Of a stretch of 64,000 bases of DNA, positions 9,209 to 20,322 are shown one piece after another (positions within the stretch are counted from its first letter, which is position 1; every line of letters begins with the position of its first letter). Source of the DNA: Paenibacillus sonchi (GTDB taxonomy: Bacteria > Bacillota > Bacilli > Paenibacillales > Paenibacillaceae). The notes below the pieces were generated by a model. It made no database searches. It was given only the letters and a program-made list of their open reading frames with translations, and had not been told where the DNA came from. Both the position numbers and the translations under genes were made by a program. The stretch lies in NCBI RefSeq assembly GCF_016772475.1, contig NZ_CP068595.1, positions 6,758,001-6,822,000 on the forward strand. The letters run 5' to 3'.

Positions 9209-10462
9209 TTACAGCTTGGAATCCTCATTTTGCTCAATGTTGTCAAAAGTCAGCAGATGGCCCAGCTTGGCCTGCTTGGTATGGAGATAATTGGTATTGT
9301 CCTTGTTCTCCGGCATTTGGATCGGCACACGTTCCACAACCTCAAGACCGTAGCCTTCCAGTCCTTTGATCTTGCGCGGATTGTTGGTCATCAGCTTGAT
9401 CTGGCGAATCCCCAGATCCTTAAGAATCTGGGCGCCGATGCCATAGTCGCGCAGGTCTGCCGGGAAGCCCAGCTTCAGGTTGGCATCCACCGTATCCAGA
9501 CCTTCCTCTTGAAGCTTGTAGGCGCGGAGCTTGTTGATCAGGCCGATGCCTCTGCCCTCCTGGCGCATATAGAGCAGAACCCCCCGGCCTGCCGCTTCGA
9601 TCTGGCGCAGCGCCGCTTCAAACTGCGGGCCGCAGTCGCAGCGGTGGGAGTGGAACACATCGCCGGTCAGGCATTCGGAATGTACACGGACCAGCACCGG
9701 CTCTTCACCGGAAATATCGCCTTTGACCAATGCGACATGTTCTTTGTCATCAACTTCATTCGTATAGGCAATCGTCTGAAAGTCGCCGAAATCCGTCGGC
9801 AGCTTGACCGAAACCTCACGGGTGACCAGCTGCTCCTTCTCATTGCGGTAATGAATGAGATCCTTAATGCTGATCAGCTTGAGCTCATGCTTGAGTGCAA
9901 TCTCCACCAGATCCGGCAGACGGGCCATGGTCCCGTCTTCCTTAACCACTTCACAGATTACGCTGGCCGGATAAGCGCCGCACATGCGGGCCAGGTCCAC
10001 AGCAGCTTCCGTATGTCCGGAGCGGCGCAGCACACCGCCTTTTTTGGCAATCAGCGGGAACATATGCCCCGGTCTGCGGAAGTCGGAAGGTTTGGCGTCC
10101 GGGTCCATCAGCGCCTGAATGGTTTTGGATCTTTCTGCGGCTGAAATACCTGTGGTGGTATCCTTGTGATCGACGGATACGGTAAAAGCAGTGCCATGAT
10201 TGTCGGTATTATGTGCAACCATAGGCTGCAGATCCAGTTCTGCCGCCCGCTCTGCCGTAATCGGCACACAGACCAGCCCGCGTCCCTCTGTAATCATGAA
10301 GTTGATCACTTCCGGTGTGGAGCGTTCGGCCAGTGCAATGAAGTCCCCTTCATTTTCGCGGTCTTCGTCATCCACAACGATAATGACCTTGCCGCGCATC
10401 AGATCATAAATTGCGTCCTCAATCGGGTCCAGGACGCTGTCGTTCTTGATTGGCTGGCTCAT
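9209..10462 (-). CDS. ribBA: Bifunctional dihydroxybutanone-phosphate synthase / GTP cyclohydrolase II
   Basis: This 417-residue fusion supplies both precursors of riboflavin. The N-terminal RibB half (about 1-205) has the acidic metal motif [10 protein letters not shown] and RRPGHMFPL. The C-terminal RibA half (about 206-400) has [20 protein letters not shown] with the three zinc cysteines, then [11 protein letters not shown] for GTP. The ATG is preceded by AGGAGG at eight bases. The gene lies between ribE and ribH in the usual Bacillota order, under the FMN riboswitch upstream of ribD. Its sequence is uninterrupted. Confidence 0.97.
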   Translation of the reverse strand: MSQPIKNDSVLDPIEDAIYDLMRGKVIIVVDDEDRENEGDFIALAERSTPEVINFMITEGRGLVCVPITAERAAELDLQPMVAHNTDNHGTAFTVSVDHKDTTTGISAAERSKTIQALMDPDAKPSDFRRPGHMFPLIAKKGGVLRRSGHTEAAVDLARMCGAYPASVICEVVKEDGTMARLPDLVEIALKHELKLISIKDLIHYRNEKEQLVTREVSVKLPTDFGDFQTIAYTNEVDDKEHVALVKGDISGEEPVLVRVHSECLTGDVFHSHRCDCGPQFEAALRQIEAAGRGVLLYMRQEGRGIGLINKLRAYKLQEEGLDTVDANLKLGFPADLRDYGIGAQILKDLGIRQIKLMTNNPRKIKGLEGYGLEVVERVPIQMPENKDNTNYLHTKQAKLGHLLTFDNIEQNEDSKL

Positions 10463-10526
10463 CTTTCAGTCCTCCTGACAGCTTGGCGTACCCTTATCAG
10501 GGCTTAGGCGCAAGCCTGCTCTTTAT

Positions 10527-11195
10527 TTATACAAACCCGTTCGCCGCCAGAAAATCACGGCTGATCCGGGAGCTGTTTGCTTCTTCCGCATTCCCTGCAC
10601 GTGAACCGTAGTTAAGGAGATGGTCCACATACTTGCCCAGCACATCGCATTCCAGATTGATCCGGTCCCCGGTCCGCTTGTGGGCCAGGACCGTTTCACC
10701 GAGCGTATGGGGAATGATGGATACGGTAAACGCAGAAGCTGAAGTGTCGACGACGGTCAGGCTGATGCCGTCAATGGTAATGGAGCCTTTGGGAATAATG
10801 AATTTGAACAGCGATGTACGCTCCGGAGCAATCTCGAAGACGACCGCGTTCTGGTCGCGCTTGACGCTGCGGATTTCACCGGTTCCGTCTACATGGCCTT
10901 GCACAATATGTCCGCCGAAACGGCCGCCGGCAGCCATGGCCCGCTCCAAGTTCATTCTGCTTCCGCTGCGCAGCTCCTTCAGTGTGCTGTTCCGGTACGT
11001 CTGAGGCATGACATCAACGGTAAAAGAGTGATCGCCGATGGAAGTCGCCGTGAGACAGACGCCGTTCACCGATACGCTGTCGCCGATTTTCAAGTCATCC
11101 ATAATGAGGGATGCGCCGATGTTCAGCACCATCATCTCGCCTCCGCTGGTCACCCCGCGCAGCACTCCGACCTCTTCAATCAAACCTGTGAACAT
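10527..11195 (-). CDS. ribE: Riboflavin synthase, alpha subunit
   Basis: A 222-residue protein built of two lumazine-binding barrels. The first begins MFTGLIEEVGVLRGV and the second is marked by GGRFGGHIVQGHVDGTGEI; the pair SVNGVCLTATS and TIDGISLTVVD shows the internal duplication. It dismutates two lumazine molecules into riboflavin and the ribitylaminouracil. AGGAGG precedes ATG 11195. The last 25 residues (NAEEANSSRISRDFL) are a short linker and helix as in other trimeric enzymes. Second gene of the rib operon. Confidence 0.96.
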   Translation of the reverse strand: MFTGLIEEVGVLRGVTSGGEMMVLNIGASLIMDDLKIGDSVSVNGVCLTATSIGDHSFTVDVMPQTYRNSTLKELRSGSRMNLERAMAAGGRFGGHIVQGHVDGTGEIRSVKRDQNAVVFEIAPERTSLFKFIIPKGSITIDGISLTVVDTSASAFTVSIIPHTLGETVLAHKRTGDRINLECDVLGKYVDHLLNYGSRAGNAEEANSSRISRDFLAANGFV

Positions 11196-11219
11196 GTGTT
11201 TCGCCTCCTGATATTTGCT

Positions 11220-12361
<1,142 letters not shown>

Positions 12362-12370
12362 TCAAAACAT

Positions 12371-12396
12371 AAAAACCCGCCTCAATCTCCAGGCGG
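12371..12396 (-). terminator. Expression-platform terminator of the rib operon FMN riboswitch
   Basis: On the minus strand CCGCCT and AGGCGG form a stem with an eight-base loop, then GTTTTT. It lies between the FMN aptamer and ribD. The upstream AACCCG at the preceding bases can compete for part of the stem, as expected of an antiterminator. FMN binding would favour the terminator. Confidence 0.75.
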
Positions 12397-12542
12397 AGTT
12401 CAAGACGGGTTATACGAGAGTTTACAGGCAGTCTAATAAAACTGCGGCTTCCACAGTCAAAAAGGACCAAATGTGAAAGTTCGCACATAATATTTGAATA
12501 CACTGCAGCACGTCTGTGCATGTAAGCACAAACGAAAGTCTC

Positions 12543-12706
12543 TCCTTCTTCCATCCAGACTATACTGTCGGTCCCGGAATTGCACCGGGTCCACCGTCCG
12601 TATGATATATACGAAGCGGGTAGCGGACTGAGCAGTGCGGTCAGCTTGTTCAGCCAATCACAGTTGCATCACCGCCGGTAGGGAATTGCACCCTGCCCTG
12701 AAGGAT
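12543..12706 (-). promoter_or_regulatory. FMN riboswitch (RFN element) of the rib operon
   Basis: Read on the minus strand, the conserved RFN blocks appear in order: GGGCAGGGTG, AATTCCCTACCGGCGGTGAT, CAGTCCGC, then GGTGCAATTCCGGGACCGAC, AGTATAGTCTGGATG and GAAGAAGGAGA. These are the six-helix FMN aptamer signatures. The element precedes ribD by about 225 bases, with a terminator hairpin between. It senses FMN and shuts off ribD-ribE-ribBA-ribH. Confidence 0.95.
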
Positions 12707-12806
12707 TGATCTATTTAATTAGTTTTCAGGTTTTGCCTACAACAAAATTATCACTTTGCCACCGGAAATGCAAGTGTGTTTATGAAATTAACTTTATTTA
12801 TGTAAC

Positions 12807-13208
12807 TTAATTATCCTTTTGAGCCTGCTTGTCCCTACGCAATAAATCACGGATCTCTGTCAACAATGCTACTTCAGGTGCCGGTGCGGGAGTCTCCACT
12901 ACCTCTACTTTCACGGGCTCCTTGCGCTTGAAACGGTTAACCAGCTTGACCACCATGAAGATCGAGAAGGCAATGATAAAGAAATCGACAACGGACTGCA
13001 GAAACACCCCGTATTTCACGACAGCATCCCCATAGGCAAAAGAAAGTCCCTTCAAATCGATACCCCCGGTAAGTATCCCGACCAGCGGCATGATAATGTC
13101 CGTGACCAGCGAGGAGACAATCTTCCCGAACGCTGCACCAATGACAACCGCAACCGCCAGATCCAGCACATTTCCCTTCAGCGCAAATTTTTTAAATTCT
13201 TCCCACAT
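12807..13208 (-). CDS. mscL: Large-conductance mechanosensitive channel
   Basis: A 133-residue MscL. The amphipathic N-terminus [20 protein letters not shown], the pore helix [18 protein letters not shown], second helix [18 protein letters not shown] and a C-terminal bundle helix [14 protein letters not shown] are all in place. It forms a pentamer that opens under membrane tension during hypo-osmotic shock. The loop is followed by a Pro/Ala linker (ETPAPAPEV) before the bundle. GGGGG lies upstream of the ATG. It is a single gene read away from the rib operon promoter region, in the same direction. Confidence 0.96.
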   Translation of the reverse strand: MWEEFKKFALKGNVLDLAVAVVIGAAFGKIVSSLVTDIIMPLVGILTGGIDLKGLSFAYGDAVVKYGVFLQSVVDFFIIAFSIFMVVKLVNRFKRKEPVKVEVVETPAPAPEVALLTEIRDLLRRDKQAQKDN

Positions 13209-13308
13209 TTGTTTTCCCCCAATATCTTGAATTTGAAATTATTATAGCATTTCTGTCGACGGTTTAAGAAGCAGCTGGAGGGCAAAGCCGCTTTTCCAGG
13301 GGCAGAGC

Positions 13309-14514
13309 CTATGCATGCAATTCCAGGTAAGTTGCTTGAATGAATCGGGTGTAGACCGACGGAGGGTACTGCCCTACCCTTTCGTAAGCAATTTCCGACT
13401 GCTGGCGTGCTTCCTCCATCTTCCCTTGTCTGGCGTAAATCTTGGCCTTGTAGGCATAAGAAGTAAAGACAGCTGCACGGTCCAGCGGATGGTAGGCATC
13501 ATCCGGCAGGGTAACTTTTGACAAAGCCGCCAGCGCTTCTTCATCCCGGCCCAAATGATACAGGGCAATTCCGGTTTGCAGGTAGCAACCCGATTCATAC
13601 CTGGTTCCCTTGCTTTGATACTTCTGCCCAAGCCTGATGGCCTCTTCATACCGCCGTTCTGCATTAGCCAGTCTGATCTCGGCCAGATGAACAAGCTGTA
13701 CGGATTGCTCATCCTCTGTAAGCTGCACGAACAGCTTAGCCTTGTCCAGATACATGCCCGCCTCATCCAGATTCCCGGACATCAGGGCAAGCTTGGACAA
13801 TACACGGTATAGATGATCTGTCAAATAATACACACCTTCCTCCCGTGACAGGGCGATTGCCGCCAGCGCCGCCCTCCGGCTTCCATCATATTGGCCCAGC
13901 GCCGATAAAGTCACACTTTCCGCATAGTGAAGGTCTATTTCGAATAAAAAATCGTTGCCGGTTTTTTTGCTTACATAGTCTTCCCTGACCCGCAGGATCA
14001 GTTCGAGGCTCTCGCTGTACCGGCTCTGCGTGAAAAGCAAAGCATAGGCCAAATACTGCACTTTTGCGCTTTCCACATATAAATTGAACCGTTCATAGAT
14101 CTCGACGGCCCGCCGGATCGCCTCTTCTCCTCCCTCTGTTCCTGTGTAGTAGCAGGCGTTCACGTAGAACCCCATCAGCCGCGCGGCATCCACCGTCATG
14201 GGAAGTCTGCCGTCCATTAGGGGTTTAACGGCGGATACAATGGCCTGATAGTTTTTGTGCTTGAACTCAGCTTCAATATCGTGCACCAGGCGGGTAAGCT
14301 CTGCGCTTTGCTCCTCTTCTAGAAAATAACCTGCGTCCACCCCAAGACGCGCCGCCAAAATTTGCAGACTGCGCATGGAAGGCAGCGCTTTGCCGTTCTC
14401 GATTTGGCTGAGCATACTTTTGGTCATATCCTCACCCGCCAGATCACTCTGCGTGAGCCGTTTGCTTGTACGCAAATACTTGATTTTATCTCCAATCGTT
14501 TGTTTGCTTGTCAT
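13309..14514 (-). CDS. XRE-family regulator with TPR domain
   Basis: 401 aa. Residues 5-65 form a helix-turn-helix of the XRE class (IKYLRTSKRLTQSDLAGEDM, then MLSQIENGKALPSM). The rest, about 70-400, is a series of degenerate TPR helices (for example EEAIRRAVEIYERFNLY and LDEAGMYLDKAKLF). This layout is like RNPP-type quorum sensors (PlcR, NprR), where the TPR part binds a secreted peptide, but no peptide gene is visible next to it and the resemblance is structural only. It is divergent from the MFS exporter; two palindromes lie in the shared gap, so it probably controls that gene and perhaps itself. Confidence 0.85.
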   Translation of the reverse strand: MTSKQTIGDKIKYLRTSKRLTQSDLAGEDMTKSMLSQIENGKALPSMRSLQILAARLGVDAGYFLEEEQSAELTRLVHDIEAEFKHKNYQAIVSAVKPLMDGRLPMTVDAARLMGFYVNACYYTGTEGGEEAIRRAVEIYERFNLYVESAKVQYLAYALLFTQSRYSESLELILRVREDYVSKKTGNDFLFEIDLHYAESVTLSALGQYDGSRRAALAAIALSREEGVYYLTDHLYRVLSKLALMSGNLDEAGMYLDKAKLFVQLTEDEQSVQLVHLAEIRLANAERRYEEAIRLGQKYQSKGTRYESGCYLQTGIALYHLGRDEEALAALSKVTLPDDAYHPLDRAAVFTSYAYKAKIYARQGKMEEARQQSEIAYERVGQYPPSVYTRFIQATYLELHA

Positions 14515-14582
14515 TTAAAGGGGCCATCCTTCTGTCGATTTTGTCTCCAGTATAGCGTAAACGAAAACTCAGAGAAAGTAAT

Positions 14583-14653
14583 GTTAAATATAATTTAACT
14601 TTTTATTGCATATCAATTCATTCCGGCATAGAATATATTTAATAATATTTAAC
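14583..14653 (+). promoter_or_regulatory. Promoter of the MFS gene flanked by two palindromic operators
   Basis: A perfect palindrome GTTAAATATAATTTAAC lies at 14583-14599. A second, one-mismatch copy ATTTAATAATATTTAAC lies at 14637-14653. Between them TTGCAT (14606-14611) and TAGAAT (14629-14634) are spaced 17 bases, a plausible sigma-A promoter for the exporter. The centres are 54 bases apart, about five helical turns. Likely binding sites for the divergent XRE-TPR protein; this is inferred. Confidence 0.55.
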
Positions 14654-14673
14654 TTTATGAAAGGAAGTTTCGC

Positions 14674-16014
14674 ATGAAGATTAATGACCGTATTTTTTGG
14701 ACTCCAAGCAACCGGAACATGCTGCTGTTCTTTACGGGCAAACTGGCATCTGTCCTGGGCTCCGGAATGTATACCTTCGTTGTAGGATTATATATTCTGA
14801 AGCTCACAGGCTCCGGGGGAAGCTTTGCGGTTACGATGGTCTGCGGGCTGCTGCCCCGGATTCTGCTTGCGCCCTTCGCCGGCGTAACCGCTGACCGGAT
14901 GAACCGCCGCAAGCTGCTGATCTGCTCTGATCTTGCCGCCGTCCTGACGCTTCTGCTGGCCTTTCTGACCGTCTCCCTGGGAGGTGTGTCTCTGCTCCCT
15001 GTCTATGCGTCCCTGGTTCTGCTGTCCGTCTGCTCCACCTTTTATGGAATTGCCGTCTCCTCCTCGCTGCTGCAGCTTGTGGAGACAGAACAAATCCAGC
15101 GTGCCGGGTCGCTCAATCAAATCGCCGGCTCCATCGGCAACCTGCTCGCGCCAGTGCTCGGCGGAATGCTGTACGCCATGGTCCCCCTCAAGCTGTTCAT
15201 GCTGCTGAACGCGGCGGGCTTTGCCGTTTCGACCCTCATGAGCTGTGGTTTGCGGTTCAAACCCTCCGCGGCCACGGGAGTACAGACTGGGCTGCCGGAT
15301 TCCGTCCCGGGAGGTGATGCCCGGCGGGTACAAACCAAAGTATTGACAGAGCTGCGGAGCAGCCTTGCCGGAGGCATTTCCTATGTTTTTAAGAAACCTG
15401 TCATCCGCGCAGTAATCAACATCGTTTTCTGGGTCAACTTTTTTGTGGTATCGCTCAATGTTGTAATGCCATTTGTCGCTGTAAAGTCCCTTTCGCTCTC
15501 TTCCAGCCAATATGGCACCATTAATGCCATGATGGCGGCAGGCATACTGGCTATGTCCCTGCTTCTGACCATCCGCCGCCAAAAAAACAGCCCCGCCGGC
15601 TCGCTGGTCCTCGGCCTGTCCACACTTGGCCTGCTGTTCATAGCTATGGCGCTTCCCATGCTGTTTACGTTCAGTACCACTTCCGCTTATTTTTTTCTGC
15701 TTATACTAATGTTTCTTGTGGGTGTCACAGTGATGAATATCAATATCCCCATCCAGGTGTACCTGCAGCAAACGGTGGAAGAAGAATATCGCGGAAGAGT
15801 GTTTGCTGTTGTCGAGACTGCCTCAGGGGCCATCGCGCCGGCAGGGATGATTCTGTATGGGATGCTGCTGGACCGGGTCCCGTCCGGTTTCCTGCTGCTG
15901 GCTTCCGGCGTTGCGATTGTATTGGTCGCCCTATTAGGACGAAGAGGACTTAAAAACGGCCGGGCGCTGGAGGTCATGCAGAACCGGGAACCCCTTCCGG
16001 AGCTTCATGCTTAG
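14674..16014 (+). CDS. MFS drug exporter of the MefA/EntS-like group (MFS_3)
   Basis: 446 aa with about twelve membrane helices. The motif A region between helices 2 and 3 reads GVTADRMNRRKLLICSD. The long N-terminal half with NQIAGSIGNLLAPVLGG and C-terminal VYLQQTVEEEYRGRVFAVVE are typical of MFS_3 proteins such as macrolide exporters and the enterobactin exporter EntS. The start is ATG 14674 behind GAAAGGAAG. It is transcribed away from the XRE-TPR regulator. It may export a macrolide, a siderophore or a peptide; the sequence does not decide. High confidence in the family only. Confidence 0.85.
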   Translation: MKINDRIFWTPSNRNMLLFFTGKLASVLGSGMYTFVVGLYILKLTGSGGSFAVTMVCGLLPRILLAPFAGVTADRMNRRKLLICSDLAAVLTLLLAFLTVSLGGVSLLPVYASLVLLSVCSTFYGIAVSSSLLQLVETEQIQRAGSLNQIAGSIGNLLAPVLGGMLYAMVPLKLFMLLNAAGFAVSTLMSCGLRFKPSAATGVQTGLPDSVPGGDARRVQTKVLTELRSSLAGGISYVFKKPVIRAVINIVFWVNFFVVSLNVVMPFVAVKSLSLSSSQYGTINAMMAAGILAMSLLLTIRRQKNSPAGSLVLGLSTLGLLFIAMALPMLFTFSTTSAYFFLLILMFLVGVTVMNINIPIQVYLQQTVEEEYRGRVFAVVETASGAIAPAGMILYGMLLDRVPSGFLLLASGVAIVLVALLGRRGLKNGRALEVMQNREPLPELHA

Positions 16015-16440
16015 AAGCCTGCTGAGAACGACGATGCTGTATGTAGCCGTGTTGGGGTTAGGGTTGTCCGGGGAGGCTTCAGTTCCATTCCCGGGTAACC
16101 TTATGTCTCCCCTCTCCTTCTGCAGCTCCAACCCTCCTCTTTGCACCAAACGGCAGCTAAGTGGAAAAAGTCCACTTCATTCTTCCTTTCCTGACCCCCG
16201 GCAAGCGTTAGTGGGAAAAAGTAAACTTAATCCGGCCCGTTCCTGCCGTTTTGGGTAAATCCGTTTCAAATAAGTCTACTTTTTCCACCTAATACCTTCT
16301 GTTGAAGGCTTTTGAGCCGATTTAGGTTCCCTAATTCCACTTCACTCGCCTGCAGCAACCCGTGCGATCCTCCTTTCTAAGATTTCGCTGTCCCTTTTAT
16401 ACAGTAGAACCCACTTTTGTAGAGTGGAACAATCAAAAGC
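16015..16440. repeat. Intergenic region with degenerate AGTGGAAAAAGT repeats
   Basis: No gene is seen here. The sequence holds related palindrome-like units: 16158-16177 (TAAGTGGAAAAAGTCCACTT), 16208-16230 (AGTGGGAAAAAGTAAACTT core) and an inverted copy at 16271-16292 (AAGTCTACTTTTTCCACC core), with weaker traces at 16331-16346 and 16401-16432 (GTAGAAC and GTGGAAC). They look like a small dispersed intergenic repeat family. Function is unknown. Confidence 0.5.
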
Positions 16441-16445
16441 AAAGA

Positions 16446-16480
16446 CGAAAAGCACACGGCAATGAATCTGCCGTGTGCCT
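16446..16480 (-). terminator. Terminator after the LPXTG adhesin gene
   Basis: Minus-strand stem GCACACGGCA / TGCCGTGTGC with a seven-base loop followed by TTTTCGT. It is 24 bases past the stop codon of the adhesin gene. Confidence 0.8.
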
Positions 16481-16503
16481 TCTTTTACTGTATCGGGTTG
16501 TTC

Positions 16504-19500
16504 CTACTCCTTGCGGTTTCTGAATACCCTGCTGAGAATAAACCCGGCAAGGACCAGAGCCAAACCTGCCATATATATAGGCATCGGGCTGCTTTCACCG
16601 GTCTGAGGGAGCTTGCCGTCAGTTGCAGGATTAACAGCGGTTCCTTTCGGAACTTCCTCTTCGTCGACTGTCACTCCGCCCAGCGGAACTTCATCGTCAA
16701 TAGGTGTTTCCTCATCCGTATTCCCTCCGGCTGCCGGTGAAGCAGAAGGGGACGGAGAAGCCGCCGCAGTAGCTGCTGGAGTTACTGCCGGCCCTGCTGG
16801 AATCTGCGGCTCATCAATGATTACTCCCGGCACACTGGACGCTGCAGGTGTGGGTGCTGGAATAAACGGAACATCTGTTGACGTTGGCGCCGCCGTAGGA
16901 CCTGATGTCGGTGCTGGTGATGGCGTCACCGCCGGTGATTCTGACGGCGTTGCAGTCGCTGCCGGAGACTCCGAAGGTGTTGTTGACGGCGTTGCAGTCG
17001 CTCCCGGCGACCCCGTTGGGGTCGTTGACGGCGTTGCAGTCGGCGTAGGTGTCGGTGTCGGCGTAGCTGTAGCCGGGGCCAGCTTCGTATTGAGCACCGT
17101 TAAGTTGATTGTGGCTGACGAGCCAATGGTAACCGGGTATTCACGTGTATCCAGAGCGTAACCGGCAGGAGCCGCTGTCTCAATCAGTACATAGCTTCCC
17201 AGCCATATATTGTTGAACACCGCGCTGCCTGCGGCATCTGTGGTCCGGGTATTGATAAGCACCCGTTCGGAGCCGTTCAGGCGGTACAGCTCAAAGGTCG
17301 CCCCGGCAAGCGGAAGCCCGCTGTCTGCCGCATCTAACTTCTGAACCGCCAGAGTCCCGCGTACACCGCTGCCTGTTCCCGAACCGCTGGAAACACCGAC
17401 GATAATTTCTTTGGTTGTTTCCTGGGTGACCCGCTCTACATTAGTCCCGGTGAGATTGACGGTATTCACCAGCTTTTCCCCTGTATTCGCAACGATCAGA
17501 GACTTGTATTCAAGGATATGGGCGTAACTAATATCATGCAGGAAACTGAGCACGAAGCTCTGCTTGCCGCCCTCATCCGTGATGACACGGAGTGTGTAAT
17601 CAGAATCCCTGACCAATTCGGGTCCGCCTTTGATCAATTCTCCGTTTGTTTCCGCATAGGCAGGATAAAGGCGGAAGGAATCCGGCAGCAGAATCTGATT
17701 CCGGCTCGGAATATCTGTCAGTACCGCATTTTTTATTGTGGACTGTGAACGGTTGATTGCAATTTTCCAATCCAGTTTATCACCATTCTGCACACCATTT
17801 TTGTAGACATATTCACCCCGTAAGGAATGTTGACCGAGGCGAATAAATCCTTGGATACTTTCCGGGTACCGTCCAGCAGCTTTGCCGTATTGTCGACCTT
17901 AGGACCAATCAGTTGTCCTTGCATAGTTGTATTGAACACTACGTAGTATGGTGAGCTTATGGCATCCTTGAATGTAACCTTCAGCTCATTGCCGGTACCG
18001 ACAGTATAAGTGTAAGCATTCTTAGGAATCTCGGATCCCGGGACGGTTCACCATTGGCATCGATATTCATGTTATAAACCCTGAGCGAGCCGTCCGCCAT
18101 GATCTGGCCGGAAGTCAGAATATCCGTTATAGCCGGGTCGGCAATCACCTTGCTGTTGTAATTGATTCCAAGGGTCCAGGCAAACAGTTTATATCTGGCA
18201 TTATAAGCCCCGGCTTTGAAGCCATTGTTCTTCACCTCGGCACGGGGAATGAACAGCCCCTTTGCTTCCGTCCATTGCGCTTTGCCGTCATTGCCCACCC
18301 AGTCAATCCGCGCATTGTTCACAAAATTATCCGTATTGCCATACAGCCAGTCATTGCTGAACTCTGTACGGTAGGCGATGGTATGGGTTCCCGAGACTGG
18401 TGAGGTGAACTTCACCTTGAACCCGGCATTCGGTTTCACTGGTGAATTATATTCCAGCGTATAGGCAGAGGCACCAAGCACCGTGCCGCTTGCGTTCCTT
18501 ACGACCACACTCTCCGGAATAAACTTCTGCCCCCTGCGGGAAGGTATCCGTAACAACTACATCATTCATCGGGTAGCCGTCGCCGTTCAGGGTAATTTTC
18601 CAGTCCGTTGTATGGTTCTTGTAATCGACACCCGAGAGATTTTTATAAATGATTGCCGACCGGATCAGCTGCGAAGCCTCTACGCTGTAGGTGCTGTCCG
18701 AAACTGTATTGGTGATCGTTGTATCCGTGAGTACGCGGTCCGCCGACTTGGTTTTGTATTCAATGCGGAACGCAGAAGAGATATCGTGCAAAAATTCCAG
18801 CTTGAAGCCTTTTTTACCCTGCCCAGTTGCTTCAGTCACCGTGTAGTCCACGTTCTCTGACAGGGCAGTGCCTTTTACAGCCGTCCCCGAGGAGTTCAGC
18901 GTCACCGGATAGACCTTCACCGAACCCGGAACCAGCTCCTGCGAGTTGTTGAACAAATCGGTCAGCACCCCGCTGCCCTGCGGGATCGCCTTATTGTTGT
19001 AGTTGTATTCAATGGCCCAGGAAATCACCTGTTTGCCCCATTCATATTTCGTAGCCAGTTTGTTCAGGCTTCCGCCGCGTTCGATGGTGACGGTGGCAGA
19101 TGAGCTGACGGGCTCACGGCCATCCCCGGCAAAAGACGCCGTATTTGTAAAGCTGCTCCGCGTATCGCTGACAACCGCCGTTGTATAGGCAATCCGGTAA
19201 GCGCCTGTAATGGCAGGGTCCGTAAAATGCACCTTCAGCGTTCCGTCCGTCACTTCGGCGGTATACTTGCTGCTGTCCAGCAAAGCCCCTACCGTGACCG
19301 TCCCGTCCAGCTGAACTCCCAGAGCATAGACTGCAAGCGTAACGGTGCTGTCCAGGGCCAGGCCTTCAGGAATCGGGTCTGTAACGACAGCACCCGCTAC
19401 CCGCTCCAGCTTTTTGTTGACATCGACGGTCCAATCAATGTGGTCCGCATTGAAACCGCCCGAGACGCCTTTCTTCTCGATCGTTGAACCTACCGAAGGT

Positions 19501-20030
19501 TTGAAGTTCACAACAATGGTCTGAGTGCCGCCGTTGACCGGGAACACAATTTCCTGCACCGTGCTGCCCGAGATCACTTTTTTATCAAATTGGGTATTAA
19601 TACTTAACGTACCTTGAACATTGTCATGAGTTTCGATGTAGCTGTTGAAGGTCATCAGCACCTGGTGTGTGGATTGGCTGACAGTAAAACTGCCTACCTC
19701 CCCATCATCGGATACCAGTGAACCGTTAATGTCATTGAACAGCTCAAATTGCGCGGGCAGCTGGAACGCAAAAGTGTCCCCGTCAACATACCCATGACCG
19801 TTAGGAAGCGCCCACGTATAATCCAGCTTCACACTGGAACCAACGTCATACACGCTGCCTGTTACCGTCTGCCCATCCGGCCCATACACAGCCATCGACA
19901 CACTGGTAATAATGTCCCGGTCATTTTCAATTCCCGCTGCCGTAGCCTTCATGCTGAACCCGATGCTGTACGCACACTGCACAACCAACATGAGTACGAC
20001 CAAGGCCACGCTAATTCTTTTTTTCACCAT
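16504..20030 (-). CDS. Large LPXTG-anchored surface adhesin, collagen-binding/SpaA type (three frameshifts)
   Basis: Repaired length 1175 aa. An N-terminal signal peptide (ISVALVVLMLVVQCAYS) is followed by repeated adhesin modules recognisable by recurring lines such as DHIDWTVDVNKKLERV, EWGKQVISWAIEYNYNNK and NHTTDWKITLNGDGYPM, like collagen-binding Ig folds of Gram-positive MSCRAMMs. A SpaA/CnaB domain begins RGTLAVQKLDAADSGLPLAG. Then comes a Thr/Pro/Ser-rich wall-spanning linker of about 150 residues, the sortase motif LPQTG, a membrane helix and the tail RVFRNRKE. The frame breaks at 18530-18534 (one extra base), 18033-18034 and 17816-17819 (one missing each); repair restores continuous motifs, e.g. 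IPYGGEYVYKNG at the last. It stands alone and has its own terminator. Confidence 0.88.
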
Positions 20031-20322
20031 ACTTAAAAAGCCCCCATTCCCCTTGTATTATCGGATTCGCAAAATCCTCTTGCCGCTGCCGAAGACTACC
20101 GCCGAACACCCAGGTTAAGACATACTCCGCTTGAAAGCCAGTTATGTATTCCGGAAAATCCTGCGACCATCTTATGTGAATGTTCTGAGTTTTTTTCTTT
20201 TCTGGCCAGAGACTGCGATATATACTTATATCACCTTAGTGTAGATCATTAGAATCAGAAATTGTTAAAATTTCAGAATTTTATTTTTGTCAAATATTTC
20301 TCGTCTTTCAAGGGGGAAAGCT

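Noticed and set aside
16930..17070. Short tandem repeats suggesting a CRISPR or satellite
   Set aside because: They code for the Thr/Pro/Ala/Ser wall-spanning linker of the adhesin; the periodicity follows codons.
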